A stretch of 64,000 bases of DNA from Candidatus Promineifilum breve (GTDB lineage Bacteria; Chloroflexota; Anaerolineae; Promineifilales; Promineifilaceae), in contig NZ_LN890656.1 in assembly GCF_900066015.1 (NCBI RefSeq), positions 124,001-188,000 of the forward strand, given 5' to 3'. The notes beneath the pieces are model-generated. The model had not been told where the DNA came from, did no database searches, and was given only the letters and a program-made list of their open reading frames with translations. Shown here piece by piece: positions 1 through 8,777 of the stretch. A program made the translations under genes and the position numbers. Position 1 is the first letter of the stretch, and the number at the start of each line of letters is the position of its first letter.

Positions 1-3000
1 AAGTAGTAGTAGTTGATGGTGCCGCCGGCGAACCACGGGTCGTAGGGCGGGAAGACGGTCGAGCGCATGACGGCCGTGAAGTAGGACAGATCCATCGGCT
101 TCTCGCCGCCCCAGATGACATCCCACACGTCGGGGTTGCCCAGGCGGATGAAGGCCATGAACAGGAACAGCCCCACGCCCACTAGCTCGATGAGCAGGAT
201 GTAGCTCGCCCGCTCCCGCAGGAAGGCCACCATCTCCGCCCGCCGCCGCAGGAAGATGGCCGCGCTGACCGCCACCAGTAGCACCAGCGCCAGGGCAATC
301 GTCCCCCGGCTGAAGGGCATGAACTTGATGCTGGCCGCCAGCCAGGGCAGATAGGCGATGATGAGCAGGGCCAGCACCCGCGCCAGGGCATAGCCCCGGT
401 CGGGCAGGCCGCGCAGGGCCACGAAGGCCAGCGGGAAGGCCGCCCAGCCCAGCAGCACCAGGGCGATCATCCAGACCACGGCCGCCAGCCACGGCCGCGT
501 CGAGAGCAGCCCGTCCACGGCGAAGACCTCGTGGAACGTGCCGCCCGCCCGTTGCAGCGCCGCCTCGTAATCGCTCAGCAGCAGGCCGCCGCGGGCCTTG
601 GTTGCCTCCAGCGGGTTCTGGACGACGACGTTGCTCAGATCGACGCTCTCCAGCAGCGCCCGCGTCCGCGCCGGGTCGTAGTTCGCCGTCTTGCGCAAAA
701 TCCACACCGGCGGGTGGTCGTAGACGCTGAACGCTTCCTCGGCCGCCAGCTCGCCCGGCGGCGGCCAGCCAATGGCCGGCGCGTCCCCCCAGGCCAGTTG
801 GGCGGTGGTGTCGCTGAACTGGAGCGGGCCGAGGCGGGTGTCACCGTGGAACTGGGCCACCAGCTCGAAGCCCAGTTCGCCGCTGAACAGGGCCTCGTAG
901 TAGCGGATCATCAGCGGGTAGGTCAGGGCCATGCGCGGCAGGTTCCACATGGCCCGCTGGCTGCTGAGCATGATGTAGTCGGCCTCGTCGAGCCAGGCGA
1001 TGACTTCCTCGCGTTTCTCGGCGCTGTCGGGGTGGGTCACCGGGCGCTGGCCGCCGGTCACTTCGGTGTAGTAGGCCCCGTAAGCGTTGCGGCCGCCGGT
1101 GCTCACCGGCAGCAGGTCGTCCCAATGCTCGTTGACCAGCAGGCTCGTGCCGGCGCGGATGGGGCCGCCGGGGCCGCCCTCGACCGTCAGGCGGGCCGGT
1201 TGGCCGCCGGGCAGGGGCAGCGGCGGCAGTTCGACGACGACCGTCCGCCGCTCGCCGTCGAGGGCCAGCACGGTTTCGGTCGCCGCGCCGTCGTTGAGGC
1301 GCACGCGGATGGTTTCGCTGTCTTCAATCGCCCCGTCCCCGTCGAAATCGGGGTCGCTGAGATAGTTGAAGCGCACGGCGCGGATGACGCCGTCGTTGGG
1401 CAGGGTGAAATCGAGGAAGAGGGGCACGCCGTTTTCCTCGAACAGCATGCCCTTGAGCGGCAGGTTCATTTCGGCCGTCGTGCCGTCGGGGGTGTCATAG
1501 AGCAGCGTCGCCCCGCTGGGCACGTTGTCGAATATCCACTCCGAGGCGGCGATGCGCGTCATCGGCTGGCGGTAGATGTTGGTGAACATGAGCGCCCAGA
1601 GGAGGCTGGGGGCGATGATGAGGGCGACTAATAGAGCGACGAGTAGGGGGTAGCGGGTGGCGGGTGGCGCGTGGCGGGTAGCGCGTGTGTCGCTCCCCTG
1701 CACCCCTGCTCCCCTGCTCCCCTGCTCCCCCGCGCCCCCGCGCCCCTGCGCGATAACCGCCTTCCGCCACAAGAAGACCACCGCCCACCCGGCCAACACA
1801 AACAGCGCCGGATAGAGCGGCAGGAAGTAGCGCACCGACTTGACCCAGCGCGTGCCCATATAAAGGAAGTAGGTCAGCGTCCAGAAGAGGGGGATGGCGT
1901 GGAGCATCCATTCAGGAGTGGACAGTGGGTAGTGGGCAGTGGGCTGACCACTGACCACTGACCACTGCCCACTGTCCGCGCTCCCCTGCTCCCCTGCTCC
2001 CCTGCTCCCCTGCTTTCCCGACAACGATCGCCACAATGCCCAAACCACCGCCCCCCACGCCACCACCCCCGCCACAAAGCCCGTGCCGTAGAGGATCATG
2101 TTGCTGAGCGGGAAGAGGATGGCCGGGCGGTCGGTCCATTGGATGGCCGGCGGGAAGAGGGCTTCGGGCGATTGCTGCCCCTGAATCTCGCGCATGTTGG
2201 CCAGGAATTGCGGGTTCAGGCCGATGATGGACTTGATGGCTACTTCGAGCGTGCCCGGCTCCTGGCCCGTCTCGTCCAGCGCCGTCTGCCGGGCCATGGC
2301 GGCGTCCATGAAGGCATAGGGCTGGGCGACGCGGAAGGTGAGGAGGGAGATGAGGGCGGCTAACGCAATGCCGAGGACGGCGAGATATGAGTGGCGGGTG
2401 GCGGGTGGCGAGTGGCGGGTGGCGGGGGGCTGACCACTGACCACTGACCACTGACCACTGTCTTCGCTCCCCTGCGCCTCTTCTCCCCCCTGCTCCCCTG
2501 CTCCCCTGCGCCCCTGCGCGCCAATCCTCTCCCGTGCCATCCAAATAACCGCACTCACGCCAATCACCAGCGCCAACGGCGCCATATTGATGCGCGAGGC
2601 CACGGCCAGGCCCAGGGCCACGCCGAACAGCACAAACCAGCGCCATTGGAAGCGCGGCGCGGCGTCGCCCAATCCGGCGGCGCGCACGGCGGCGTAGAGG
2701 GCCAGTGTGGTGAAGGCCGTGGCCCAGTTGTCCATCGTGAAGAAGTGGGCTTGCTGGATGGGCATGACCGCCAACCCCAGCAGCAGCGCCGCCAACAGCC
2801 CGGCCCAGCGCCCATAGAGCCGCCGGCCGATGAGGAAAGTGAGGAAGACCGACACCATATCGACCAGGGCCGACAGGAAGCGGCCGACCAACTGGATGCC
2901 GTCGTAGCTATCGTAGCGGTGCCCGCACCAGGCGGGCGGCACACCGGCCCGCGCCGTCGCCGCCTCGCACAGCCCGGCGACCCATTCGGCGGCATAACGC

Positions 3001-3320
3001 GTCACCGTCATGGGGAAGTTGCCATAGACGTAGAAGCTGCGGCCGACGTTATACGGGTTCAGCGTGGAGATCGACGTGCGGAAGTAGTCCAGCGGGTCAT
3101 CGACGCTGCGCAGCGTGCCGGCCAGGTCGGTCAGGAAGCGCTCGTCGGGGTGGAGATGGCTGCCGCTGTCCCAATTGAGGCCGGTGAAGCGCAGCCAGCC
3201 GGCCAGGGCCAGCACGCCCAGCAGTAACAATGCGAACCACAGCCCCGACCGGCCGGTGGGCGCGGTGGGGCCGGGCGGCGGTGGTTCCGTCGTGGGGGAG
3301 TCGTTGTCGATAGCAGTCAT
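1..3320 (-). CDS. DUF2298 'YYY'-type multi-pass membrane protein, C-terminus beyond window
   Basis: Reads leftwards from ATG 3320 through 1106 sense codons with no stop and runs off base 1. The N-terminal half resembles GT-C (PMT/ArnT-like) glycosyltransferases: one hydrophobic helix near residues 25-45, then an HPDER motif in the first loop, then many membrane segments. The last visible residues, INYYY at 1102-1106, are the hallmark of the YYY/DUF2298 family of Chloroflexi and archaea, so a fusion of the two is likely. It should sit in the cytoplasmic membrane and may handle lipid-linked sugars; the substrate is unknown. Three hydrophilic stretches (about residues 267-312, 435-470, 520-560) are pure intergenic-type repeat DNA read in frame between membrane helices. 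No clear SD precedes the ATG. Family call fairly firm, role inferred. Confidence 0.8.
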   Translation of the reverse strand, partial: MTAIDNDSPTTEPPPPGPTAPTGRSGLWFALLLLGVLALAGWLRFTGLNWDSGSHLHPDERFLTDLAGTLRSVDDPLDYFRTSISTLNPYNVGRSFYVYGNFPMTVTRYAAEWVAGLCEAATARAGVPPAWCGHRYDSYDGIQLVGRFLSALVDMVSVFLTFLIGRRLYGRWAGLLAALLLGLAVMPIQQAHFFTMDNWATAFTTLALYAAVRAAGLGDAAPRFQWRWFVLFGVALGLAVASRINMAPLALVIGVSAVIWMARERIGAQGRRGAGEQGGEEAQGSEDSGQWSVVSGQPPATRHSPPATRHSYLAVLGIALAALISLLTFRVAQPYAFMDAAMARQTALDETGQEPGTLEVAIKSIIGLNPQFLANMREIQGQQSPEALFPPAIQWTDRPAILFPLSNMILYGTGFVAGVVAWGAVVWALWRSLSGKQGSRGAGEQGSADSGQWSVVSGQPTAHYPLSTPEWMLHAIPLFWTLTYFLYMGTRWVKSVRYFLPLYPALFVLAGWAVVFLWRKAVIAQGRGGAGEQGSRGAGVQGSDTRATRHAPPATRYPLLVALLVALIIAPSLLWALMFTNIYRQPMTRIAASEWIFDNVPSGATLLYDTPDGTTAEMNLPLKGMLFEENGVPLFLDFTLPNDGVIRAVRFNYLSDPDFDGDGAIEDSETIRVRLNDGAATETVLALDGERRTVVVELPPLPLPGGQPARLTVEGGPGGPIRAGTSLLVNEHWDDLLPVSTGGRNAYGAYYTEVTGGQRPVTHPDSAEKREEVIAWLDEADYIMLSSQRAMWNLPRMALTYPLMIRYYEALFSGELGFELVAQFHGDTRLGPLQFSDTTAQLAWGDAPAIGWPPPGELAAEEAFSVYDHPPVWILRKTANYDPARTRALLESVDLSNVVVQNPLEATKARGGLLLSDYEAALQRAGGTFHEVFAVDGLLSTRPWLAAVVWMIALVLLGWAAFPLAFVALRGLPDRGYALARVLALLIIAYLPWLAASIKFMPFSRGTIALALVLLVAVSAAIFLRRRAEMVAFLRERASYILLIELVGVGLFLFMAFIRLGNPDVWDVIWGGEKPMDLSYFTAVMRSTVFPPYDPWFAGGTINYYY
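1642..1765. repeat. In-frame H2 + O8 repeat block inside DUF2298 gene
   Basis: Octamers of the AGCAGGGG type followed by the CCCGCCA-type heptamer strand, translated on the minus strand as glycine/glutamine/arginine-rich then TRHAPPATR-like peptide between two hydrophobic segments. No stop codon. Confidence 0.85.
1912..2014. repeat. In-frame O8 + H1 repeat block inside DUF2298 gene
   Basis: Minus-strand reading gives an O8 run (GEQGSR-like peptide), an H1 run (SGQWSVVSG) and then the complementary H1 arm (PTAHYPL). Frame is kept on both sides. Confidence 0.85.
2391..2520. repeat. In-frame O8 + H1 + H2 repeat block inside DUF2298 gene
   Basis: Four CAGTGGT units lie between an octamer run and a CCCGCCA heptamer run, all read in the gene's frame without a stop. 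Hydrophobic helices flank the block. Confidence 0.85.
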
Positions 3321-3448
3321 ACGGGTATGGTCGGCGCCCTCGGTTTCAGTGTGTAATCGCGTGTTTATACACGATTTCGGGTTGGGGCGCGTAGTGAATG
3401 GGGGTGTTTCTCATTACGAGACAAGGGCCGGTCTGGGGAAGAATGAAT

Positions 3449-3642
3449 GATTCACCACGGATTGACACGGATTCGACGGATTAAAACGGATAGCTCGATC
3501 CGTGTTAATCCGCGTTCATCCGTGTTATCCGTGTTCTATTCATTGATCCACATAGGATTGACACGGATTCGACGGGTTAAAACGGATAGCTCGATCCGTG
3601 TTCATCCGTGTTCATCCGTGTTATCCGTGTTCTATTCATTGA
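3449..3642. repeat. N1 9-mer repeat (ACGGATT family), duplicated
   Basis: Fills most of the 351-base gap between the Crp gene and the DUF2298 gene. Two near-identical about 90-base copies each consist of spaced ACGGATT motifs followed by the complementary ATCCGTG motifs, so each can fold into a hairpin. The rest of the gap (3321-3448) holds no recognisable feature. Confidence 0.8.
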
Positions 3643-3671
3643 TCTTCGTATCCAGGCGACTATCAGAGGGT

Positions 3672-4385
3672 TCACAGCTCACCCGGCACAACCAGCAGCG
3701 CCTCCAGCGCGGCGCGGTCGAGCACCGTCACCTGGCGGCCGGTGACCTGAATCCAGCCGGCGCGGCGGAAGCGGCCGAGGGCCTTGTTGATGCTGACGCG
3801 GGTGGCCCCGGTCATCTCGGCCAGGTCGGTCTGGGTCAGCGACAGGTCGATGATCGTGCCGTCGGCGGCGCGCCGGCCATACTGGTCGGCCAGATTGAGC
3901 AGCGTGCGCGCCAGCCGCCCCGGCAGGTCGAGGAAAAAGATGTCGGCCAGTTGCGTATTGAGGCGGCGAATGTGGCGGGCCAGCGTCTTGAGCACGTGGA
4001 GGGCGAACTCGGGGTTGTCGGTCAGATATTGGATGAACTCCTCGCGGTGGAGCGTCCACGTCTCGCTCGGTTCCAGGGTGATGGCCGTGGCCGAGCGCGG
4101 CGCGTCGTCGATGAGGGCCATCTCGCCGAAGAAGTCGCCGGGGCCGAGGATGGCCAGCACGACTTCCTGGCCGTCGCTGGTGGTGTGGCTGATCTTGATC
4201 TTGCCGCGGCTGATGAGATAGAGCAGCCCGCCGGGGTCGCCCAGGTGGAAGATGACCTGGCCGGGGCTGAAGCGGCGCGGCACGAGGGCCTTGGCCAGTG
4301 CGGCGACGTGGTCTTCCGGCAAATTGGCGAAAAAGGGCACGACCTGCAAGGCCTGCACGGCGTTACTATCCCGCGTTGTCGGCAT
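3672..4385 (-). CDS. Crp/Fnr-family transcriptional regulator
   Basis: 237 residues, usual length for the family. Residues about 15-130 form a cyclic-nucleotide-binding fold, with the phosphate-cassette-like stretch FGEMALIDDAPRSATA near 88-103 (the R-S-A-T-A end is typical of cAMP-binding members). A winged helix follows, with the recognition segment TQTDLAEMTGATRVSINKAL near 187-206. It lacks the N-terminal cysteines of oxygen-sensing FNR, so a nucleotide ligand is more likely. I chose ATG 4385 because AGGAGA lies a suitable distance upstream. A Crp-type palindrome lies far away before crtB (61262-61275), but a link to this regulator is only a guess. Confidence 0.9.
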   Translation of the reverse strand: MPTTRDSNAVQALQVVPFFANLPEDHVAALAKALVPRRFSPGQVIFHLGDPGGLLYLISRGKIKISHTTSDGQEVVLAILGPGDFFGEMALIDDAPRSATAITLEPSETWTLHREEFIQYLTDNPEFALHVLKTLARHIRRLNTQLADIFFLDLPGRLARTLLNLADQYGRRAADGTIIDLSLTQTDLAEMTGATRVSINKALGRFRRAGWIQVTGRQVTVLDRAALEALLVVPGEL

Positions 4386-4447
4386 CAACCCGTCTCCTCG
4401 TTAGCCTCAATTCCCTGGCTCCATTCTATCGGGTTTGTTACGAGCGG

Positions 4448-4523
4448 CAAGGCAGTGGTCAGCGGGTAGTGGGCAGTGGATAGTGGGCAGACTGTCCACT
4501 GCCCACTACCCACTACCCACTAT
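4448..4523. repeat. H1 heptamer hairpin (CAGTGGG / CCCACTG)
   Basis: Run of CAGTGGG-like heptamers followed by the complementary run, in the spacer after type IIG copy A and reaching its last codons. Could act as a terminator-like hairpin. Confidence 0.75.
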
Positions 4524-7500
4524 TCGTCATTATCTCCCACGCCGGTAGCCCATTGACAATCCCCACCGTCTCCACGCTAACAGCCACCACCTGCCCGATA
4601 AGGCGTACCACGTATTGCGGGTCATCGGCGCGGTTGGGGTCGTTGGTGATGCCGCTGCGCTTGTCGGTGGTCACGCGGTACTGGTCGATGACCCATTCCA
4701 GCGCCGAGCGGTTGCCCAGCCGGTAGTCGAACGCGGCCGCGGGGATGCCGCCCAGGGTCAGGAAGTCGTTGTAGACGATCTGCGTCCGGTCCTTGCTCAG
4801 GCGCATCTTTTCCACGCGCCAGTCCAGCGGTTGGTCAGGGTTCTCGATGCGCGTGAGGGGGTACTCCGGCTGCTGCTCGTAGTTCACGTGCAACGCGGCC
4901 AGCCGCGCCCCGGCCCGCACATAGGCCCAGAAGTCGCGGACGAAGGGGATGCGCGGCAATTCGCGCCGCAGATTGGCGGCGTAGGTCTGGCGGTAGGCGG
5001 GGTGGTGGAGCAGGGCGTAGACGTAGTGGAAGATGGCCCACTTGTCGATGGCTGAGTGGTCAGTGGCCGGTGGATAGTGGTCGGTCTGACCACTGACCAC
5101 TGACCACTGACCACTGTACACTTCCTGGAAGCGGGCCAGCGCCCAATCGGTGATGTTCTCGCGGCGGTTGCTGCCGTCTTCGTTGTAGGTGTAGAAGGGG
5201 AAGCATTGAGAATCACCTGTCAAATGTAGATCAGGGATGCTGTCGGTGACCAGACAGTGGAATGGTTTGGTGTTACCAAGTGTTCTCAGACATATTACAA
5301 GGTTTTCACTTTTCTGATGTGGAAATATTAGTGGAATACGCCCACGCCGATGGGTTAGCACTTTGTCAAAGAAAAGACTTTGCTTACAAAATGGCCGATA
5401 TAAGGCAAACCTGACTTTATCCTCGGCGAATTCTGCCTTTTCGTGTCGGAGCAATGCTTCGGTTAATCTGCTGCTCCATTTGATTTTTGTCTCATCATTT
5501 GTAATGAAATCGTCCGGCTTAGCGTTTCTATTGAGACGGTTATGCCACTTCTCTACGTCCCAATTGAATGTTTCAATAAAGTGGAGGATATTCTGCGAGA
5601 GGGCACTGCTATCGAAATTGTAAGCCCATGCGTCACGATTAGTGTTGGCTCCTAGGCTATAGAGCCAGAAAACACTTTCACTTTCAGCCAACTCGTTTGT
5701 TTTTGACGCCATAGTCCCTATTGGAATAAATGAACCAAATGATTCATCCATTCCTTCTGTAAGCCAATTGTAGTTTTCATCCGGAAACAGTTCACTCCAT
5801 TCAATATTTCTGTAATTGCCCTTGACGTCTAGAAACTCGTATTTTTCGCCCCTACGCCAGAACTCCTCAGTTCGTGCGTAAAATAATTTTCCACCTCCTT
5901 GATGTTCTTTACGCCGAATTAATATGGTAATACAAACCCCTACTTGGATCCCGAATACATTGTGAGTTGTCCCTGAAATCTTCGGATTTTTACGAACGTT
6001 TCCACCTAAGTCCATAACGTAGATCGAGTCAAAATCCTGTAAAAGATGCTTTCGCATTCCGTCAAATGCAATAGCCTCCAGAAAGCTGCTGTTGCTTACA
6101 TAGGCAATTACACCTTCCTCACCAATACGATCAGATGCCCATCTGAAAGCTTTCACATACGGGTCAGATAGATCGCTCTTATCAGTAGCATGAGAATCAT
6201 ATGCATATGTATCACTAACGGCGCGCCCCAGCATTTTATACACACGGTTTTTGTTATTATCATTCGCATTCACCTGCCCAGAGTTATAGGGCGGGTTGCC
6301 GATAATCACGAAAATCGGCGCTTGCCGCTGCCGTTCCACCCGTTCGGTATTCTCCGGCACAAAGAGGCGGAATTGCTGTTGCGGGTTATCCTTCTCGGCC
6401 AACTCAAACGTATCCACCAACGCGATCCCCTCAAACGGCTCATACTGCCCGGTCAATTCCACGTACTCGTGCTCGATGTTCATGCTGGCGATGTAGTAGG
6501 GCAGCAGCATGACCTCGTTGCAGAACAGTTCGGCGCGGTACTTCTGCTCCAGCCGGGTGCGGGGCATCTGGCGCATGACGCGCAGGATGAAGTTGCCCGT
6601 GCCCACGAACGGGTCGAGGATGGCCACGCCGTCGGCCGCCAGCCCGTCGGCCCGGCCGAATTCGCGCCGCAGGATGTCATCGACCGAGCGCACCATGAAA
6701 TCGACCACGGCCTGCGGCGTATAGACGATGCCGTGGGTGTCGGCCACCTTGACGCTGAAGCCCTGGAAGAACTGCTCGTAGACCGTATTGAGAAAGGTCT
6801 GCTTCTCGCGGTAATTGTCGATGGTGGCCGCCGTGGTCTCGATGGCCCCGTAGAAGCGATCGAGGCGGCCGAGGAAGGCCTCGCGGCTGAATGAGCGGCT
6901 GGTGAGGGCGGTGATGACCTTCTCGATCTCGTGGGCGATGACGTTGCGCTGGGCGAAGTCGGGATTGTTGAACACCTTGCGGAAGATGCGCTCGGTCAGC
7001 AGGTGCTGGATGAGCATCTCTTCCACGGCCGCCACGGAGATATTGGGGTTCACGGCCTGCCGGGCGACCTCGGCGAAGTCGTCGAAGGCGGCGGCGAAGC
7101 GTTTGTTCTCCTTGAGTTCCTTTTCGATGAGGCTCTTCAGGTTCAGGGCCAGCTCCGGCACTTTCACGCTGAACTCGGCCACGGCCCGATCCCACTGTTC
7201 GTAGTGGGGCGGCTCGTAGGCGAAGAACTCCTTGAGGATGCTGACCAGCCGCTCCGGGTCGGTCAGGTCCTCGTCGGCCGCTTCCTTGCCGTCCTGATAG
7301 AGGATGGCCCGCGTCGGCGATTGGAACAGGATGTTGTCGGTCGGGTAGCCCTTTTTGAACTTGGCCCGCGCTTCCTTGGGCAGGTCGTCGTCGGTGTCCT
7401 TGGCCTCCCACACGCCGTGGCGCAGGCCGAACGTGTCGACCAGGACGCCATCGAGGCGCAACTGGCTTTGCCCCTTGCGGGCCAACTGGTACTGCTCCTG

Positions 7501-7659
7501 GAGCGTCCAGCCGTGGGGCGCGGCGCAGGCCCGCAGCAGCGCGGCGAAGTGGGGAGCGACGGCCCCCTCGTGGAGCAGGCTCAACTGGCCGCTCTCGGCC
7601 ACGGCTTTGTAGAAGTTGGTGACGATCTTGTGGCTGGGTTTCAGGTTCAAATCGGGCAT
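4513..7659 (-). CDS. Type IIG-like single-chain restriction-modification enzyme, copy A
   Basis: 1048 residues. The N-terminal nuclease domain carries a PD-(D/E)xK-like site (LDGVLVD then WEAK, about residues 90-110), followed by a helical coupler. The N6-adenine methylase has motif I DPFVGTGNF (near 350) and motif IV NPPY (near 455). The C-terminal part looks like the type ISP target-recognition region. There is no helicase, so it should both methylate and cut on its own. Residues 1 to about 418 and about 818 to the end are almost identical to copy B at 50272-53502, while the middle is strongly diverged and AT-rich. An H1 repeat encodes about 22 extra residues near 848-870. ATG 7659 was chosen because homology to copy B begins there and TACAAT lies 7 bases upstream. 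Upstream codons are repeat DNA. Confidence 0.88.
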   Translation of the reverse strand: MPDLNLKPSHKIVTNFYKAVAESGQLSLLHEGAVAPHFAALLRACAAPHGWTLQEQYQLARKGQSQLRLDGVLVDTFGLRHGVWEAKDTDDDLPKEARAKFKKGYPTDNILFQSPTRAILYQDGKEAADEDLTDPERLVSILKEFFAYEPPHYEQWDRAVAEFSVKVPELALNLKSLIEKELKENKRFAAAFDDFAEVARQAVNPNISVAAVEEMLIQHLLTERIFRKVFNNPDFAQRNVIAHEIEKVITALTSRSFSREAFLGRLDRFYGAIETTAATIDNYREKQTFLNTVYEQFFQGFSVKVADTHGIVYTPQAVVDFMVRSVDDILRREFGRADGLAADGVAILDPFVGTGNFILRVMRQMPRTRLEQKYRAELFCNEVMLLPYYIASMNIEHEYVELTGQYEPFEGIALVDTFELAEKDNPQQQFRLFVPENTERVERQRQAPIFVIIGNPPYNSGQVNANDNNKNRVYKMLGRAVSDTYAYDSHATDKSDLSDPYVKAFRWASDRIGEEGVIAYVSNSSFLEAIAFDGMRKHLLQDFDSIYVMDLGGNVRKNPKISGTTHNVFGIQVGVCITILIRRKEHQGGGKLFYARTEEFWRRGEKYEFLDVKGNYRNIEWSELFPDENYNWLTEGMDESFGSFIPIGTMASKTNELAESESVFWLYSLGANTNRDAWAYNFDSSALSQNILHFIETFNWDVEKWHNRLNRNAKPDDFITNDETKIKWSSRLTEALLRHEKAEFAEDKVRFALYRPFCKQSLFFDKVLTHRRGRIPLIFPHQKSENLVICLRTLGNTKPFHCLVTDSIPDLHLTGDSQCFPFYTYNEDGSNRRENITDWALARFQEVYSGQWSVVSGQTDHYPPATDHSAIDKWAIFHYVYALLHHPAYRQTYAANLRRELPRIPFVRDFWAYVRAGARLAALHVNYEQQPEYPLTRIENPDQPLDWRVEKMRLSKDRTQIVYNDFLTLGGIPAAAFDYRLGNRSALEWVIDQYRVTTDKRSGITNDPNRADDPQYVVRLIGQVVAVSVETVGIVNGLPAWEIMTNSG
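5051..5116. repeat. In-frame H1 heptamer insert in type IIG copy A
   Basis: Encodes SGQWSVVSG plus a degenerate complementary arm between EVY and KWAIFHYVYALLHH. Copy B carries a quite different repeat at exactly this point. Confidence 0.9.
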
Positions 7660-7666
7660 GGGCGGT

Positions 7667-7672
7667 ATTGTA
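7667..7672 (-). promoter_or_regulatory. Putative leaderless -10 box of type IIG copy A
   Basis: TACAAT on the minus strand, 7 bases before ATG 7659, with no Shine-Dalgarno sequence. Identical in copy B. Confidence 0.5.
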
Positions 7673-7690
7673 CCGTCGGGGAAGAAGAAA

Positions 7691-7757
7691 GAGAACAGTG
7701 GGCAGTGGGCAGTGGACAGTCTGCCCACTGTCCACTACCCACTGCCCACTGCCCTCA
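7691..7757. repeat. H1 heptamer hairpin between type IIG gene and ABC operon
   Basis: CAGTGGG/CAGTGGA units followed by CCCACTG/TCCACTA units; long potential stem. Confidence 0.8.
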
Positions 7758-8777
7758 GATTATGCGGAACTGCCGCAGTATCCGCGTATTAATCACCCCC
7801 AGCGCCAGCGTCAGCCCCAGCAGCACGGCCAACTCCGGCGCGACGGCGGCCAACCCCGCATCGTAGACCACCACCTGCTTCAGCGCGTTGGCGGCGTAGT
7901 AGAGCGGCATCACGTAGGCCAGCTTGCCCAGCCCGAACGGGATGTTGTCCAGCGGGATCAGCCCGATGAACAACGCCTGCGGGATGACCACGACCGGGAT
8001 CAGTTGCACCATCTGGAACTCGTTGGCGGCCACGACCGACACCAGCAGGCCGATGCTGACCGCGGCCAGCGACATCAGCACCATGATCAGGATGGCCGGC
8101 AGCACGTTGTCGCCCACATTCAACCCCAGCACGGTGACGGCGAACAGCACCACCACCACCGATTGGATCGTCGCCAAAATGCCATAGGCGATGGTGTAGC
8201 CGGCGACGATGGCCCCGCGCCGGATGGGCGACAGGATGAAGCGCTCCAGCGTGCCCTGGGTGCGCTCGCGGATGAAGGCGATGCCGGCCAGCAGAAAGAC
8301 GAAGAAGAAGCTGATGTAGGCCAGCAGAATGTAGCCAAAGGAATCGAACAGCGTGGCTTCCGGGTCGCCGTAGAGAAAGACGAATTCGGGCCGCACGGCC
8401 GCGCCGCTCAAGGCGGCTTGCGCGTCCTGGAGCGCGGCCGACACGCCGGCGGCCACGCCCGCGTCCGGCTCCAGCAGGGTGACGACCAGCCGGTTGTCGT
8501 CGAAGGTGATGGCCGCGTCAATCGTGCCGTCGGCCAGGGCGTCGTTGGCCGTCGCCGCGTCGTAATCGGCCACGACGGCCGTCGAATCATCGATGGCCGC
8601 CGCCAGCCGTTGCAGCACGGGGTGGCCGGTGTCGATGGCGATGACCGGCGTCTGGGCGCTGCTGCTCAGCAGCACGTAGATCAGGCTCAAGATGAGCAGC
8701 GGGGCCACGAAGACCAGCCCCAGCAGCCGTTTGTCGTTGCGAATGCCGCGCAGGATGCGCTTGATGAGGACGATCAT
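7755..8777 (-). CDS. ABC-2 type transporter permease
   Basis: 340 residues in the usual ABC-2 layout: one N-terminal membrane helix (about 18-38), a large extracytoplasmic domain (about 40-165), then five or six hydrophobic segments. The RERTQGTLERFILSP stretch between helices is the conserved coupling region of DrrB/YhiP-type permeases. The start overlaps the stop of the ATPase gene by four bases (ATGA), so the two are translationally coupled and form one exporter. The substrate cannot be read from sequence; the adjacent divergent TetR regulator suggests a drug or other toxic compound. Confidence 0.88.
   Translation of the reverse strand: MIVLIKRILRGIRNDKRLLGLVFVAPLLILSLIYVLLSSSAQTPVIAIDTGHPVLQRLAAAIDDSTAVVADYDAATANDALADGTIDAAITFDDNRLVVTLLEPDAGVAAGVSAALQDAQAALSGAAVRPEFVFLYGDPEATLFDSFGYILLAYISFFFVFLLAGIAFIRERTQGTLERFILSPIRRGAIVAGYTIAYGILATIQSVVVVLFAVTVLGLNVGDNVLPAILIMVLMSLAAVSIGLLVSVVAANEFQMVQLIPVVVIPQALFIGLIPLDNIPFGLGKLAYVMPLYYAANALKQVVVYDAGLAAVAPELAVLLGLTLALGVINTRILRQFRII

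Noticed and set aside
3672-4385. FNR-type oxygen sensor
   Set aside because: No cysteine cluster at the N-terminus; a cAMP-type phosphate cassette is present.
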